NCBI GenBank assembly: GCA_964036315.1
Contig: OZ038500.1
Span: 58,974,446-59,038,445 of the forward strand
Length of the DNA: 64,000 nt
Origin: Acanthosepion esculentum
Lineage: Eukaryota > Mollusca > Cephalopoda > Sepiida > Sepiidae
Reading direction: 5' to 3'
Shown here: positions 51,961 to 63,675 of the stretch, in pieces
How the letters are laid out: each line of letters starts with the position of its first letter
Position numbering within the stretch: the first letter of the stretch is position 1
Notes under the pieces: generated by a model
Databases searched by the model: none
The model's input: the letters and a program-made list of their open reading frames with translations, nothing else
Told to the model about the DNA's origin: nothing
Position numbers and translations under genes: made by a program

Positions 51961-52198
51961 CCTAGAAAATAGAAACTCAAATAGTTTAGTGATTTGTTAG
52001 ATATTAAATATTTTGTGGGATGGGAAATTATGCCTTTACACGATTTGGGCAAGTTTGCTGTTAGACCCGGTATATGATGATGATGAGAGAAGGTACAATA
52101 GCTTACAGACAACGCGTTTCACCAAACATGACGTGTGTCTAATTCGGCTTCTTCAGTTCGGAATGAAAGACAAAACAGTCTGTAATGAATATTGTTTG

Positions 52199-52279
<81 letters not shown>

Positions 52280-52289
52280 TATTTTGGGA

Positions 52290-52338
<49 letters not shown>
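52199..52338. repeat. Two (AT)n tracts
   Basis: AT 52199-52275 and 52294-52338 around an 18-bp spacer. Confidence 0.95.
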
Positions 52339-52339
<1 letters not shown>

Positions 52340-52392
52340 AAATGGAAAGGTTTCACTCGCTGGTTTGGCTGGTTTAAAACATATCAATTTCA

Positions 52393-52560
52393 ATGGGTTA
52401 TTTAATGCCAACAAAATTTTTATTGTTGGTAATATTTTTTTATTTTCAAAAATATATAGCTGGTAATATTTTTTCAAAAAATGTTGCTGGTAATGATTTT
52501 TTCTTCAAAAATTTATTGCTAGTAATAATGTTTTTTTTTTTTTTAGTTCTGGTATTAAAA
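52393..52560 (+). repeat. Short imperfect repeats, T-rich
   Basis: TTGTTGGTAATATTTTT, TAGCTGGTAATATTTTT, TTGCTGGTAATGATTTT and TTGCTAGTAATAATG recur about every 25-40 bp. Confidence 0.65.
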
Positions 52561-52564
52561 CCTG

Positions 52565-52644
52565 ATGTGGGCCTGCGAAACTATTCAACATCATGTTGGA
52601 GTACTTGAAAGAGACCGCCAGTCATTGATCCGACGGGTGCATGT
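52565..52644 (+). pseudogene. Duplicated 80-bp piece of the DUF4817-type transposase
   Basis: Aligns with 50968-51047 with about six mismatches: ATGTGGGCCTGCGAAACTAT and TTGGAGTACTTGAAAGAGAC are identical. It is embedded in unrelated sequence 1.6 kb away from the fuller copy, on the same strand. Confidence 0.85.
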
Positions 52645-52689
52645 AAAAACACACTATCATAGAGTTTTGACCCCAGTTTGGGGGTTAAC

Positions 52690-52880
52690 TATTTGCCCAT
52701 ATATGGGACACTAAGAGGTGCTACCACCCCGGATCAGGGTGGACCTGGGAACACCAGCAATTAAGAGGTGGTTCCACGCTTCTAAAAACCTCTTAATCAT
52801 AGGCCTTGCTGCTGGATGTAGTTTATCGTCTTACACAGGATGCGGATTTAGTTTATCGTCATACCCAGGACGGGTTTCAT
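52690..52880 (+). repeat. Dispersed repeat D and internal duplications
   Basis: TAAGAGGTGCTACC and TAAGAGGTGGTTCC; GATGTAGTTTATCGTCTTAC and GATTTAGTTTATCGTCATAC. The latter block is shared with 3965-3990. Confidence 0.6.
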
Positions 52881-54160
52881 TAGATTTTATGTATCTAACG
52901 TACACCCAATAATTTTAAGAAATAGGTTTTGTTATGTGAAGATTTTCGGATATTTTTAGTTGGAGGGCAAACATAAAGAAAATAAAATAAATACCTCGAA
53001 CATACATGTATATAGACTAGACTAGCCGCCAAACAAGGTGGAAGATCCCAGGCTGTTATACTACTTAAATCATACCTGAGAGGATGTAAGAAGTGGATTC
53101 ATGCCTTCCTCAAGGGTATTTGTGCGTAAGTGAATGTAACAAACTCGACTGGTCTTCGAACTCGGCTCTCCGATTTTTCACTTCCAGACCCTCTACTACA
53201 CCCTTCATCTTCACATCTACAATTTACTAAAACAAATATTTAATGAGAACTAAGTTTTGTTTAAGAGTGTAACGCAAATATTTCCCCGTGCGCAGTTAGA
53301 AATTTCCTTTAAAATGCATTCAAGAAATTTTCGTCGACGTCATTGAGGCTAGTGGTTACTGATAAACGTAAAATTATCTCCCTTGGCGAAAAGCTAATTT
53401 CTCTAATAAAAACTGTCTACCCAAGTTTCTCTCTTAGCTTCCATAAGGACCAAATTAGTTTATCTCCGGTTTCGTCCAAAAATATTTAATTTATAGCCTC
53501 TGATTTTAAAATGGAAAAATAGGAGTTAAGATGGCTGTTTTAACTAGAAATGGTTATACATTTTTCTAAATGTATACTATCGGGTGGCATTTAAGCTCTT
53601 GAATGCGTTTTCATCACAATAGCTAGGGAGGAGTAGATGCGATAGGCAACAATAAACTACAGAAGAACTCAAAATTGGTCGCTGCATTTAAGTATAGCAT
53701 AAATATTTAAGCTTACCTTCAATTTCATGTACGTAGGTCCTTACTTTCCGTACAAACAATTATTTTTATTTCATCAGTGACTTTTGCTGGATTTTGAAAT
53801 TAATTTCCAATATTTCCAAATTTATTTCCAAGTTATAAAAATTGTTATCGTACAAAAAATTCGTCGCAAAAAGTCAGGCACAAAAATCGCTGAAAACAAT
53901 AGTAGTAATGAAAAATTTGGAATCTATTATATCAGGATTACAAGCCCGGATCAAACCCGGAATCTTTTAATTTGTTCATGGAGTCGGCTTGATCCCAAAA
54001 TGATATAATATGCTGGGCTACGGCATCTAGGAGTAAAGTTGAAAAAGTTTGAAAAAGTGACACACTGACATTAGCATTTAATATATAGAGGATGAGATAT
54101 TGAAAGTTAGAAAGTTGTGTCCCTTTATTTGAAAAATATGACACAGTAACACACTGACAT
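52881..54160. other. Unassigned DNA with a SINE head
   Basis: About 53098-53190 contains an inverted tRNA-like head (CTTCGAACTCGGCTCTCC is the complement of a box-B-like region). AACACACTGACATTAG...ATTATA is repeated at 54059 and 54148. The rest is unassigned; the open frame 53784-54008 is not supported. Confidence 0.4.
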
Positions 54161-54163
54161 TAG

Positions 54164-54167
<4 letters not shown>

Positions 54168-54225
<58 letters not shown>

Positions 54226-54300
54226 CATTTCACACCTGGCAAGGCAGTAAAACCACTAAGACGGAAGGTGTTACTGATTGTTAGAGAATATAGGTATAAT
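54168..54300 (-). repeat. (AT)n and a LINE 3'-end fragment
   Basis: AT 54168-54220, then CACACCTGGCAAGGCAGTAA and ACTAAGACGGAAGGTGTTAC (54231-54285), the minus-strand 3' end of the jockey/CR1-like family, only about 70 bp long. Confidence 0.6.
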
Positions 54301-54334
54301 GTTATAAATGAGCAAGAACAATCAAAGAACAAGA

Positions 54335-54443
<109 letters not shown>

Positions 54444-54445
54444 AT

Positions 54446-54475
54446 TAAACCTAGAGAGCCAGACAAACCTACCAA
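54446..54475 (+). repeat. Inverted PLE-derived fragment
   Basis: TTAAACCTAGAGAGCCAGAC then AAACCTACCA matches, in opposite orientation, the 5' start of PLE-4 coding sequence at 55640-55690 (TTAAACCCAGAGAGCCAGAC on the minus strand). The PLE-4 remnant is thus bracketed by inverted pieces of the same sequence. Confidence 0.55.
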
Positions 54476-54689
54476 GGTTTCACCTAAGCGGATCGCCAGG
54501 GAAGGCTGGCTAAAGAGGTAAAAAAAAGGAACGGTATACTTATAGTCAATAAACAAAAGACCAAAACCACGTGACCAAAGACATATTAAAAACAAAAAAA
54601 AAACAACGGGGAGGGTTGGAGACGAACATTTATTCGAAAAATGGCTTGAAAGGGAGGAGGTGATTTAGAGACAAACACGGACATCAGGC

Positions 54690-55720
54690 GTTAAACAACT
54701 ATTTATTCCGGGGAGACGAGGCCTAATCCAATAACCAAGATGTTCTATGTCTGCATTTGCTTAGAATTTCCGTTTTAGAATTTTATAAATCTTTGGGTTC
54801 CCTATAAAAAGCTATGGCTAATTTTTCCCCTATACATAGTTTACAGAATTTTTGACCTGCTTTATATTTAGAACATCTTTTTAATATTTCCCATTTCAGG
54901 ATTGTGTCTTTATTATTTTCCTGTCTAATTTTCCATATATAGCTAGATAGTGTAGTACTATGTTTGTTTTTTTCGTTATTAAAGCTACTCGTATGATTGT
55001 AATATCGTTTTATTAAACACGTCTTGGGTAGTTCCTATGTAAACTTTAGGATTTATATCATTGTTGTAGTTATTTATGTCCTTATAAATTTTAACCTGGT
55101 AAACCACGCACTGCTGTTGACATTTTCCCTGTAGGGGGCAGACATTTTTGCTTCTACAATTACATCTGGAAGAAGTAGTGCGTGGATTATCCCTAGTTTT
55201 TTTCTTATTATATCCGTTAATTAGATTCGCTTCGTTTGGCATACAACAGTAACTAAGTTTAACGCTGTTTTTATTAAATATTTTATGTAACTTACTTTTC
55301 TTAGGGAAATTTTGTTCCAGTATGTTGACAAATATTTTACCAATTTTAGTTTTTACAAATAAATTCAACGGAGGATTGAACCCCAAAATATTTCTATGTC
55401 TATTCTTATGTTTATTCTGGGTTTCATTAATATCATTTATGTCAATGGATTCTAACTTATCTTTATGGCCACTTTTAGCAAGAGCTTGCTCATAACTTAA
55501 TTTATTAGCATCGAAGATGTCTTTATTCGATCAATTGGTAGATAGTCTGTTGCTGATGCTTTCAGAAATATGTTTTAGGATATGCGCCGGGTGGTTAGAT
55601 CTTATATTTAAATATTGAGGATCCTGGTTATCTTTTTTATACCTGGCAGATTTGTCTGGCTCTCTGGGTTTAACTAGGTCTGCTCTATTTACTGTATTGA
55701 GCACTTTATTTAGTTAGTTG
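54690..55720 (-). pseudogene. Penelope-like element PLE-4, 3' half
   Basis: Minus strand: ADLVKPREPDKSARYKKDNQ (about 55700-55630), YLNIRSNHPAHILKHISESI, SNRLSTN, then DIFDANKLSYEQALAKSGHK (about 55520-55460), NILGFNPPLNLFVKTKIGKI (about 55395-55340), FPKKSKLHKIFNKNSVKLSY, CNCRSKNVCPLQGKCQQQCV (about 55165-55105), VVYQVKIYKD and VYIGTTQD, then TSSFNNEKNKHSTTLSSYIW and KWEILKRCSKYKAGQKFCKL ending about 54760. This is the region from the end of RT through the 'CNCR.K..CPL.G.C' linker and GIY-YIG endonuclease to the PLE C-terminus. One frameshift near 54990 and one stop near 55535. The RT is missing. Confidence 0.85.
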
Positions 55721-55721
55721 C

Positions 55722-55923
55722 GTACTGGTATCGGTTTTTTTTTCTTTGGGCTTTGGACCTGCATGCTGTACGATTGTTTTCGACAGGCGTTCATGTTCTC
55801 GGCTCTTTCTTTTTTATATACCTTTTTTCCCTTCGATATTGATTTGACTTTTTGTAAATCAAGAAAGCAAAGTTTTTCCGAAAAGAGTGTAGTTACTTAT
55901 ACTTATAAGATTACTACTAATAA

Positions 55924-55928
<5 letters not shown>
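55722..55928 (-). repeat. Repeat shared with 441-658, upstream of PLE-4
   Basis: Minus strand GAAAGAGCCGAGAACATGAA and CAACTAACTAAATAAAGTGC correspond to 521-640. It runs directly into PLE-4 codons, so it is probably PLE 5' or pseudo-LTR sequence. Confidence 0.6.

Positions 55929-56012
<84 letters not shown>
55929..56012. repeat. (AT)n microsatellite
   Basis: About 83 bp of uninterrupted AT at the outer edge of the PLE-4 block. Confidence 0.95.
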
Positions 56013-56014
<2 letters not shown>

Positions 56015-56592
56015 CTTTTAACATTATATATAGTGTATACTAGCATTTGTGTAGACGCTCCGTTTATTTATTAAACAGTATATTTATTTGTTTTCGTCTA
56101 TCGGTCAGAATATTTGACAAATGTTATCTAACAAAATATGAGCTCATCCACACAATTTCAAACCTGCGCCCGCACATTTTGCAGGAGAAAACGTCGTATT
56201 CCAAACGACTCTTGAAATAACAATGCAACTTCTCATAATTACGGATGCCAAATTTGTGAACCAGAAAACGACCGGAGAATAGGTTGGCCGAAATCATGAC
56301 AAAAGCAATCATATTGAATTCGATTGTCTATACCACAGTTTGAATGATAATACTTATTTTCCAAATTACGGAGGATATATTTTTATGTTTGGGGAAGGCT
56401 GTAGAATGAATCAGCCGAAAAGTTTTGGTGAGTAAGCATCTCGGTTTACAAAGATCATCTATCCAACGTGGAGGCCAAGTATCACTCTCCTTAGGAGAAT
56501 ACCTCCTAGCTGTGGGTTAAACAGTAGACTATGTAGCTGTAGCTAAAAAAATGGTAATGTGATAATCACCAGCAAAAAGATTATTCTTACCA
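56013..56592. other. Unassigned AT-rich DNA
   Basis: TTTGTTTTCGTCTATCGGTC at 56088 is a diverged relative of 51300. A minus-strand open frame 56124-56312 has no family signature. Confidence 0.35.
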
Positions 56593-56652
56593 TCTATAAC
56601 ATGTTTCGGCTTTAAATAACCGAAAAGGGTTGATAAGACGTAAAAAAACATA
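56593..56652 (-). repeat. Dispersed relative of the 156-bp satellite
   Basis: CGGCTTTAAATAACCGAAAA then GGGTTGATAAGACGTAAAAA is the inverted CTTATCAACCC...TTTAAAGCC segment of the 24.8-25.6 kb array, as a single copy. Confidence 0.6.
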
Positions 56653-57380
56653 GCCATAAGAGAATAGCAACCGATTAAAATGAAAGCTCACAGTATTTCT
56701 TGTTCTTTGCGGTTCCGTCAAGTTGGATTTATTTGTATTTATTTTTCACAAAGCTCTTAACAAATATGTGAGTTGAGTGTCTCTTTTTAATGCTATATAA
56801 AAAGATGAAATAACAGAGAATAGGGTAAGATTAAATTAAAGAGAACAGGGTAAGAAACGTTAATGATGCCAGGTTTACACTATACTATAAAACTAGTACT
56901 TTCACTACACCGTCAATATTTGATCAACTGCTGGTCTTGTTTTACCATGACGCCTATCTTAATGGCCGTTTTACACGGACTGATAAACTTCTTGAGGTGT
57001 AAAGTGATTCCGTCGTGTCCCTTCGGCAGACATGGGTGAATGAGAGTCATATATAATTAACAAACAACGGACGCTAACAATTGCAAACACGATTTTCAGG
57101 CTCGGGCAAAACTGACGCCAGTGAAAAGTATCCTTAACACTTTATCATTCATCCCCCCCAAAAAAAACCTGCTGCATAAATATCAGCTCTCAATGTTCAA
57201 CCCGCGGTAACCCACCCATGTATACTCTTGCGAAATCATAGCAAATAACGCAGAAAGTAGCCCAAACGGTGAAAGCACAAACCTGAGAGACAATATTTAC
57301 GTGGCGGTTTTGAACGTGTTGAATGGTGACGGCTATAGGAGATTTGAAGGTGGTTTATATCCTAACGCTGTAGTGCACTT
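56653..57380. other. Unassigned DNA
   Basis: No coding or repeat family recognised. Confidence 0.35.
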
Positions 57381-57384
57381 CGAA

Positions 57385-57480
57385 CCTGGTGTAATGGTTA
57401 ACGAGCTTTGTCTCCCTAAATAAATTACAATTGAATAGTGAGTTCGATCCTCTCTGTGTAATTCATACTGTCGGCCTTAT
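57385..57480 (+). mobile_element. tRNA-derived SINE head
   Basis: Box-A-like TGGTGTAATGGTTAACGAG at 57390 and box-B-like GAGTTCGATCCTC at 57440, a tRNA-gene-like spacing. There is no tRNA-like acceptor stem, so it is a SINE head, not a tRNA gene. Confidence 0.5.
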
Positions 57481-58350
57481 GCCACATCTAAGCTACGCTT
57501 AGTAAATCACTATACTAACGTTCAGGGACGGATTACGAACGTTATCTATACAAGTTCGCTGCAGTTGCGGAAATTTAACGTCTCCACATCTCGAGAGATA
57601 GTCTAGAGTAGAGTCGGCAATTCAACTTTGGAAAATCTTGTTTCTTTCATGGAGAATCCGACAAACAATCCCCGATCAGCAGTGTGTTGCAGTTACACAT
57701 CTACATTTACATTACATTTAGTTTTACGTTTTTTCTTTCGAGTTAACTTAGCTAGGGTATGTATGCTCATTGGCCCCCTTTTATTTTTTTACCCTATTTT
57801 TCTTTAAGTTTAATTCCCATCCGCTCACTCGTTAGGTGGTTAGTGATATCTGTTCACAGGTGAATGCGGGGCGTCTTTCGTTTCGTGTGAGTGTTTTCGT
57901 ATTTGTTGTTGTGTTTGAATGAGAGCGTGTCAGTGTGTATGCTTCGGAGGAATGAATGATTTATACTCTTATAGTCCCGCATTGATTTCGGCCGGTGAAC
58001 TGGTATTTCTGCCACATTTAGTGATTGTGGGTTTTTTTATTACTAACAATATTTTCTTTAGTTTCTTGTAGATAGATTTGTATACACATTGTAAATAATC
58101 ATTGGGGTAGTTTTTAGAATTGTTATGTTTTTCCCCTGCCCCCCACAGACAATGAATTATAAATATGGGAACTAGTTAGTATTTACATAGAGACAGTGAG
58201 GCATTATGGTGTTTGGAGTAAGAAAGGTACGTATGAATGTGGTGTTTTGGTGTATGGAATATTGTTCGTACGATTGGGTCAATGATTCCGGCTAGCTAAG
58301 TTATAGTTAAGACAGAAGAAGACCATCCTTTCCCCAACCCCCATCAGGCC
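57481..58350. other. Unassigned DNA
   Basis: Unique-looking, with GT-rich stretches (about 57890-57960). It could be an untranslated or promoter region, but nothing in it proves this. Confidence 0.3.
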
Positions 58351-58352
58351 TC

Positions 58353-58661
58353 GTGCCACATTTCTGTATAGCACAGAATAAATATTGTTACACATCTGAC
58401 GTGCTCATCGAAATGACAATAATGAGAGAGCTTTTGATCTTTTCAATTCCCGTTGCTTTGTTCTCCTTTTTCTATTACCTGATAATTACTGATCCTCATT
58501 GCGCATCCTCAAGTGTCGATAAACTCTCTGGCCCACATCAAAAGGGGTATAGCTCACATCAAAGGCGGGTTCATTCCGCATTCGAAAACCCAAAGCAACA
58601 CGTGGATTCCACACGCTTCTGCTGGCCGCTCAGCGACCACATAGAGTTTATCAAGTTATAA
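58353..58661 (+). CDS. 102-codon ORF with one hydrophobic segment, doubtful
   Basis: Residues about 23-45 (MRELLIFSIPVALFSFFYYL and on) would form one membrane segment preceded by an internal Met. The C-terminal ~55 residues are hydrophilic, and basic in part. I do not recognise a family. It is not inside any repeat I identified and could be an exon of a small membrane protein, but there is no conserved motif, and chance is quite possible. Confidence 0.2.
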   Translation: MPHFCIAQNKYCYTSDVLIEMTIMRELLIFSIPVALFSFFYYLIITDPHCASSSVDKLSGPHQKGYSSHQRRVHSAFENPKQHVDSTRFCWPLSDHIEFIKL

Positions 58662-58739
58662 ATGATATCGAGCTTCAGTTTTCGGCTAATAATCATTAGA
58701 CATTGACTGAATTTATTTTATTCTACAACGTTAAACAGA

Positions 58740-58985
58740 GGCGCGTAGTGTATAATCGGTATCAACGCGGAAAGTGAATTAGGCGTGTCGAGTTCAATTC
58801 CCATTCGATTCTGTTCCGTTAATTCTTGATCCCCTTGAAAAATGTATGAATTCAAATTTCTCCAGGTATGGGTTAAATATTACCGCAGACTGGGCTCTAT
58901 TTCATAGGAGCGGCAACCAGTCTAGCAGTAGGAAAACGTTGAATTCAAAACCGGTCTGCAGAGAGTTGGGCTCCATCAGGCTACC
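58740..58985 (+). mobile_element. tRNA-derived SINE family G
   Basis: TCGAGTTCAATTCCCATTCG (box-B-like) at 58788, then body GCAGACTGGGCTCTATTTCA, GCAACCAGTC and AACGTTGAATTCAAAACCGG, matching 34.85-35.04 kb and 13.72-13.98 kb. Box A (TGTATAATCGGTATCAACG-like, 58749) is degenerate. Confidence 0.55.
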
Positions 58986-59252
58986 TTATTCTAGATATAC
59001 AATATACCTTGGTTGCAGCGAATCTGGTGCGGCTACGACCATAATAGATTACGAGACCCAGACACACGAAGTTAAGCAATTTCAGATACGCACCCTGATT
59101 TGTTTTTTTGCTTTTTTTCTGTTTCTTTGTTTATTGGCATATCAACAACTTCATGGGTGATTTAATGCCGAAATCTAAATATTTTATAGGCAATTTATTT
59201 TTTGTAAATAATAACAATTTTGGTGATTCACGTTTTTTTACTAATTAACCCT

Positions 59253-59492
59253 TAGGTGGGGAGAAAAGAGGTGAACTTATACCTTTCCCAATTGTAATTG
59301 TGTAAGTGAACGAACTCAAATAGAATTATAACTTGGCTCTCCGATTAAAAATTCTCAGCTCTTTATCCATTACACCAACAGCACATCCAACCTTACATCA
59401 CCAACGTCACCCTTCTAGGTACTGACCAGGCTCGATGTTGCTTAACTTCAGTGATCGAGCAGGAACCGGTGTTTCATTGTGATGCGGACGTA
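59253..59492 (-). mobile_element. tRNA-derived SINE family G2, second copy
   Basis: Minus strand: box-A-like TTGGTGTAATGGATAAAGAG (about 59382-59363) and a degraded box B, with flanks TAGGTACTGACCAGGCTCGA and GAACCGGTGTTTC that match 25720-25790. Confidence 0.55.
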
Positions 59493-60290
59493 AGCTCTTG
59501 ATATGTTATCATGTGGGTCCAGGTGCTAATTTAACTTATCTTCCTAATGAATTCAGTTTCATAATCACATCCTTTGTTCAAAGCTGCTTTTTGCATGTGC
59601 CACCAGCCTTCAACATGTGAGCAGCTTCCTGTCGTCTGTAGCTGTAAATAAATTTTTGTTGCTTTATTATCATCCGTGGATCGTCATTGTGTCGTGATGG
59701 AAGAGCTTGTGCGTCTCGAGGAAACTGAATGCAATGCTGTCGAGAGCTCCGTTTCCTGGTAGGGACACACATGGCGGTAAGTATTCAGGGAAGAGACCAG
59801 ACAAAGCAGGAACCGACACCAGGCATGTAGGCGGTCATGGCGACGTTCTAGGTACGGGAACATGTCGCCAGTCCGATGTAAGCTGTCATCATGAACCTGC
59901 CTATCAGCTGAAGTGAGTTTGTGCCATGGAGTGGCGAAGCATAGACCACGTCAATAATTCGCAGCCAAGTCTTTGGTAGTTCAAGTCTTTTCTTAAGGAA
60001 AATATAAAAGACGAAGAGAAACCAAAGGAAAGCCAAGGGTCTCCATTCCCTGAACTATCCTACGCTACCATGCGGTGGCTACGAACGTCCCTTCAGATCC
60101 AACATAAGGCTCATTGCGCACAGTAGGAAATGTCATTGAGCAACCCAATACTCAGCCACGAATTCCGCAAACGGCGAGTATATTCGCTATTCTATTTTTG
60201 GTTCTCTGTTTCCACATGATCATTAGGCAGGTTACTCTATATTTTCCTTTGTCACTATTGCCTTAAATATATGTCTAGTTAATGCCAAAT
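59493..60290. other. Unassigned, partly GC-richer DNA
   Basis: About 59690-59920 is GC-richer with overlapping open frames on both strands; no recognisable domain. Confidence 0.35.
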
Positions 60291-60300
60291 TCTCCAAGAA

Positions 60301-60523
60301 TATCGTACCTATACACACTAATAGACATGTCCCAATCCTCTTTAGACACTATTGTAAGTGGGGGTAATATGCTGTCTAACTAGACCACCACTAGCAGTGG
60401 TTTACCTACTTCACGCCGCTGGCGAGTATTGTATTTTGTTGATGTTATAGAGAATACCATTTCATTTCCAACCTCCGTTTTGGTTATTCCTAATTCGGTA
60501 ATCCTTTCTAGGTTACAACAGAC

Positions 60524-60568
<45 letters not shown>

Positions 60569-60815
60569 TGAACAGACTGAGATAGTGTTATATACCGTAC
60601 CTATGAGCACTAATAAGCATGTCCCAATTCTCATAAATAAGTTGGATACTATTGTAATTGGGGGCAATATGCTGTATAAGTAGTCCACCACTAGCAGTGG
60701 TTTACCTCCTTCAAGACGCTGGCGAGTATTGTATTTTTTGATGTTATAAAGAAATTTCATTACCCAATTTCGTTTTGGTTATTCCTCATTCAGTAACCCT
60801 CTCTAGGTTACAACA
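60301..60815 (+). repeat. ~220-bp duplication around (GATA)n
   Basis: ATGTCCCAATCC at 60328 and ATGTCCCAATTC at 60620; CCACCACTAGCAGTGGTTTA at about 60385 and 60686; GGTTATTCCTAATTCGGTAA and GGTTATTCCTCATTCAGTAA. Period about 300 bp including the (GATA)n tract at 60523-60568. Confidence 0.85.
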
Positions 60816-61070
60816 GTCTTTTACTAAATATTGTGTCCCAGAGACTTCAAAAGAAATCTTAATCGTTTCCTAATAAGGAAACCATCAGCATTCATTTAGT
60901 GAGTATGTTTTTTCATCACTCCTTGGCCATAGCCATTTGGGATCAAAGTGTAGTATCTATTCTCCTACTCTTTCATGGTAATGGTAATATTAACCATAAA
61001 GAAACGTTCGGCCTTCACTGACCGATCAGCCAGTGCTACTGTCGGTTAAAATCTTTAAAAATCTTTTTCT
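60816..61070. other. Unassigned DNA
   Basis: Nothing recognised. Confidence 0.3.
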
Positions 61071-61075
61071 TATAA

Positions 61076-61405
61076 CTATATTTCAGGAAAATAGGTTTCT
61101 CAAGTCCATTGGCTGTTATCGCCCTTTCTAGTATTGATGAGTGTTTCGCTTCCTAAACTTTTATCTCAAGTAGTGTGGAATGTCATCATCTTGATTATGT
61201 GATTATTTTATCTTCGAGTTGCATGTGATATCCATTTTAGCATATTTAGGAAAAAAAATGTTACTCAAGTACAATGGCTGTTATCGCCATTTCTAGTAGT
61301 GACGGGAGTTTCCTTCCTAACGTTTTATTTTAAGTAATGTGGAATGTCAGTATTTTGATTATGTCATTATTTTCTTTTTGAGTTGAATGTGATATCCATT
61401 TCTGT
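61076..61405 (+). repeat. ~165-bp tandem duplication
   Basis: GGCTGTTATCGCC at 61111 and 61276, followed by TTTCTAGTA, TTCCTAA, TGTGGAATGTCA and GTGATATCCATTT in both units. Diverged. Confidence 0.8.
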
Positions 61406-63230
61406 TGATACTGTTGAAACTCCTCGTGTAATGCGGTTTCTGTTATTTGGTACAGTTATTTCTTTGTGATTGTGTAGCGCCAGTCCATAATGTTCAAAGC
61501 AGGGTGATCTTCGCCAAGACCCACAGGCTCCACTCGCTCAGACTCTTTTTTCACGGTTGACCTTAGAAAAGAGGTTTGTAAACAGCTGACAGATTAGATA
61601 TTTCTAAACCTGTTTGGCGTCATGCATGACGTCCGTATGAAAGTATCGATCTGACGAAGTTATTTAAGAACATGACTCGATTTTCAGGTTAATGTTTTTG
61701 TTTTGTAACGATAGGAGTAGATTAGTTCACATATCTTCCCCAGTTATTTTGAACAAGAGTATGGTTTATCCCTTGTTTCCTGGGTAAAATTGCAGATTAA
61801 ACCCCGGAAACCAATTTTAAGGAAATTCCCATTCTGGTGTAAATTTGCATGCTTATTTCGAAAATAACAATAAAAATTTGTGGAAGAAAATCGTTTAGGA
61901 GTTATCCCGCCATTACGGAAGCTTCATTTGGCTTGATTATTGCGCAATGTGCGAAGTTTAAATTAAATTTCGCGAATTGCTCAGTAATCAAGACGAGTAA
62001 GAAGATAACTAAAAATGCCGTTAACTAAGTAACCTTCCATGCATTTATACTTGAAGCAAATGTATGTAAACAACGCCAGTAATGTAGCCGGGCTAGACGC
62101 GGATAAGATCGAACTTATATTATCGATAACTCCTAAACAATTTTCTTCTGCAAACTTTTGTCGTTATTTTGAAATTAATCAGGTAATTTCACGCCGGAAT
62201 AGTAATTTTCATTTCCTGTTTAGGACTTGATTTCCGGTTTCTTCTAACGTCTACTTCAACTCTATACTACTAACTGTGAAAACTAAACTCTGAAATTCTA
62301 TTTTCTATTTATTTATTTTTTTCTTTTCCTTAATAGAAGTAAATAGACGAAGCTATCAGACGATTCACACACCGCAGGTCCGAGTCATTTGAACCGGAGT
62401 AGAAGTTTATGCCTTGATTCCTGTTTAAGATCAAGTTTCCAGTTCATTCTAAAATCTTTTTCATTCTCTTTCACTTCCAGTAGCCGTTTGCATCTTAGTA
62501 TCATAGCTTCGTTTGGAGTGGATTAATTAAAACAAAAATTGCTATGTTGAGTGAAAATTCCTCTAGCACGGCTATGATTATTTTCCTCTTCTCTTATACT
62601 AATACTATACTAATTATTTTATGACTAGAATGTTTTTGAAATCTTTACAATATTTAATATTGTTGAAGTTATCGCTAACATATTTGTCGAGATTTACAAA
62701 CTCATCGTTCGTTCAATTTCGCAAACCAATCGATGAAATTTGAATAAGCTGGAAAAATACTTTGACAAAAACCCTATTTCACACTAATAATTTCTATAAT
62801 TTAATTTAATTTTTTAAGCCGTCATGGCAAACAATATATTTTTCCCCTTTTTAACAGCGAAGAATAAATTATTAGGATTTCTTATTCTTGAGCATACAAC
62901 GTAGAGCTGGCTATACGTAAATATTTCTTTCTGAAGCCAAATTCCAACTTTTGAAGCTTTTAGCCTTGTTATTCTTTTATAATTCTTTCGAATGCACGAC
63001 GAACTGGAAACAGGATTCTTGTGTATGAAACTTGAAGGAAAGATATGTAAAAAAAAATGTAGATTATTATTAAATAAGTATTTGTTATTTTAAACATTAA
63101 ATTTCTTTTAAAATTGTGGAAGTAATGTGTAAGTTAAATAATATAACTTTTAATTTTGCCAAAATAATGAAAATTGATTGTACTAAGCTATGCAGCTTAG
63201 TAAAAACTACGGTACTTTACACGCCCTTAC
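61406..63230. other. Unassigned AT-rich DNA
   Basis: No gene or repeat family recognised. The short open frame 62039-62230 lacks support. Confidence 0.35.
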
Positions 63231-63234
63231 TGTT

Positions 63235-63342
63235 TGCACTTCTCCCTAAAATTCGGTTTCGATAGGTCAATGTATGGCTATTTTCGTGTGTGTGACGGAC
63301 AGAATGACGGACTAACGGAAGTCACATAATTTTATATATAGA
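63235..63342 (-). mobile_element. Possible Helitron-type 5' end
   Basis: Minus strand starts TCTATATATAAAATTATGTG and continues GTCCGTCATTCTGTCCGTCA, the style of a Helitron 5' end (compare 31961). The base before TC is G instead of A, and no partner terminus lies in the window. Confidence 0.3.
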
Positions 63343-63675
63343 CTGATCCATATACCGCAGTATTTGAAGTGTTTTGTATTTACTAACTCCATATCCTGAA
63401 TTTTTATGATGGCAGCGAGAATAACCTGATAATTATTGTACCTCAGTAAGAATTCTAGATAGATATCTAGTAGGAACAGTTTAGTCTGAATGAGGCCGCA
63501 TTTAGGGGAATAAATACTGAATTAGTAATAAAACTTCCAACAACAAAAAGAATTTTGAAGATATGATATTTTCTTAACACAATTAACTTTCATACAAGGC
63601 ACTAAATAACTAACTTTCTGCTTCTCCAACTCATATATCACCTAACTCTTGAAAACATTTTCTAAAAATGCCACT

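Noticed and set aside
52090..52165. Hammerhead on the minus strand (CUGAAGA ... GGUGAAACGCGUUGUC)
   Set aside because: Core-like strings occur, but stem II needs a bulge and wobble pairs, and helix I does not pair beyond one base.
57385..57480. Functional tRNA gene
   Set aside because: Box A and B look fine but there is no acceptor-stem complementarity or proper anticodon arm; it is a SINE head. The same holds at 25.6, 47.8, 48.3, 48.7 and 58.8 kb.
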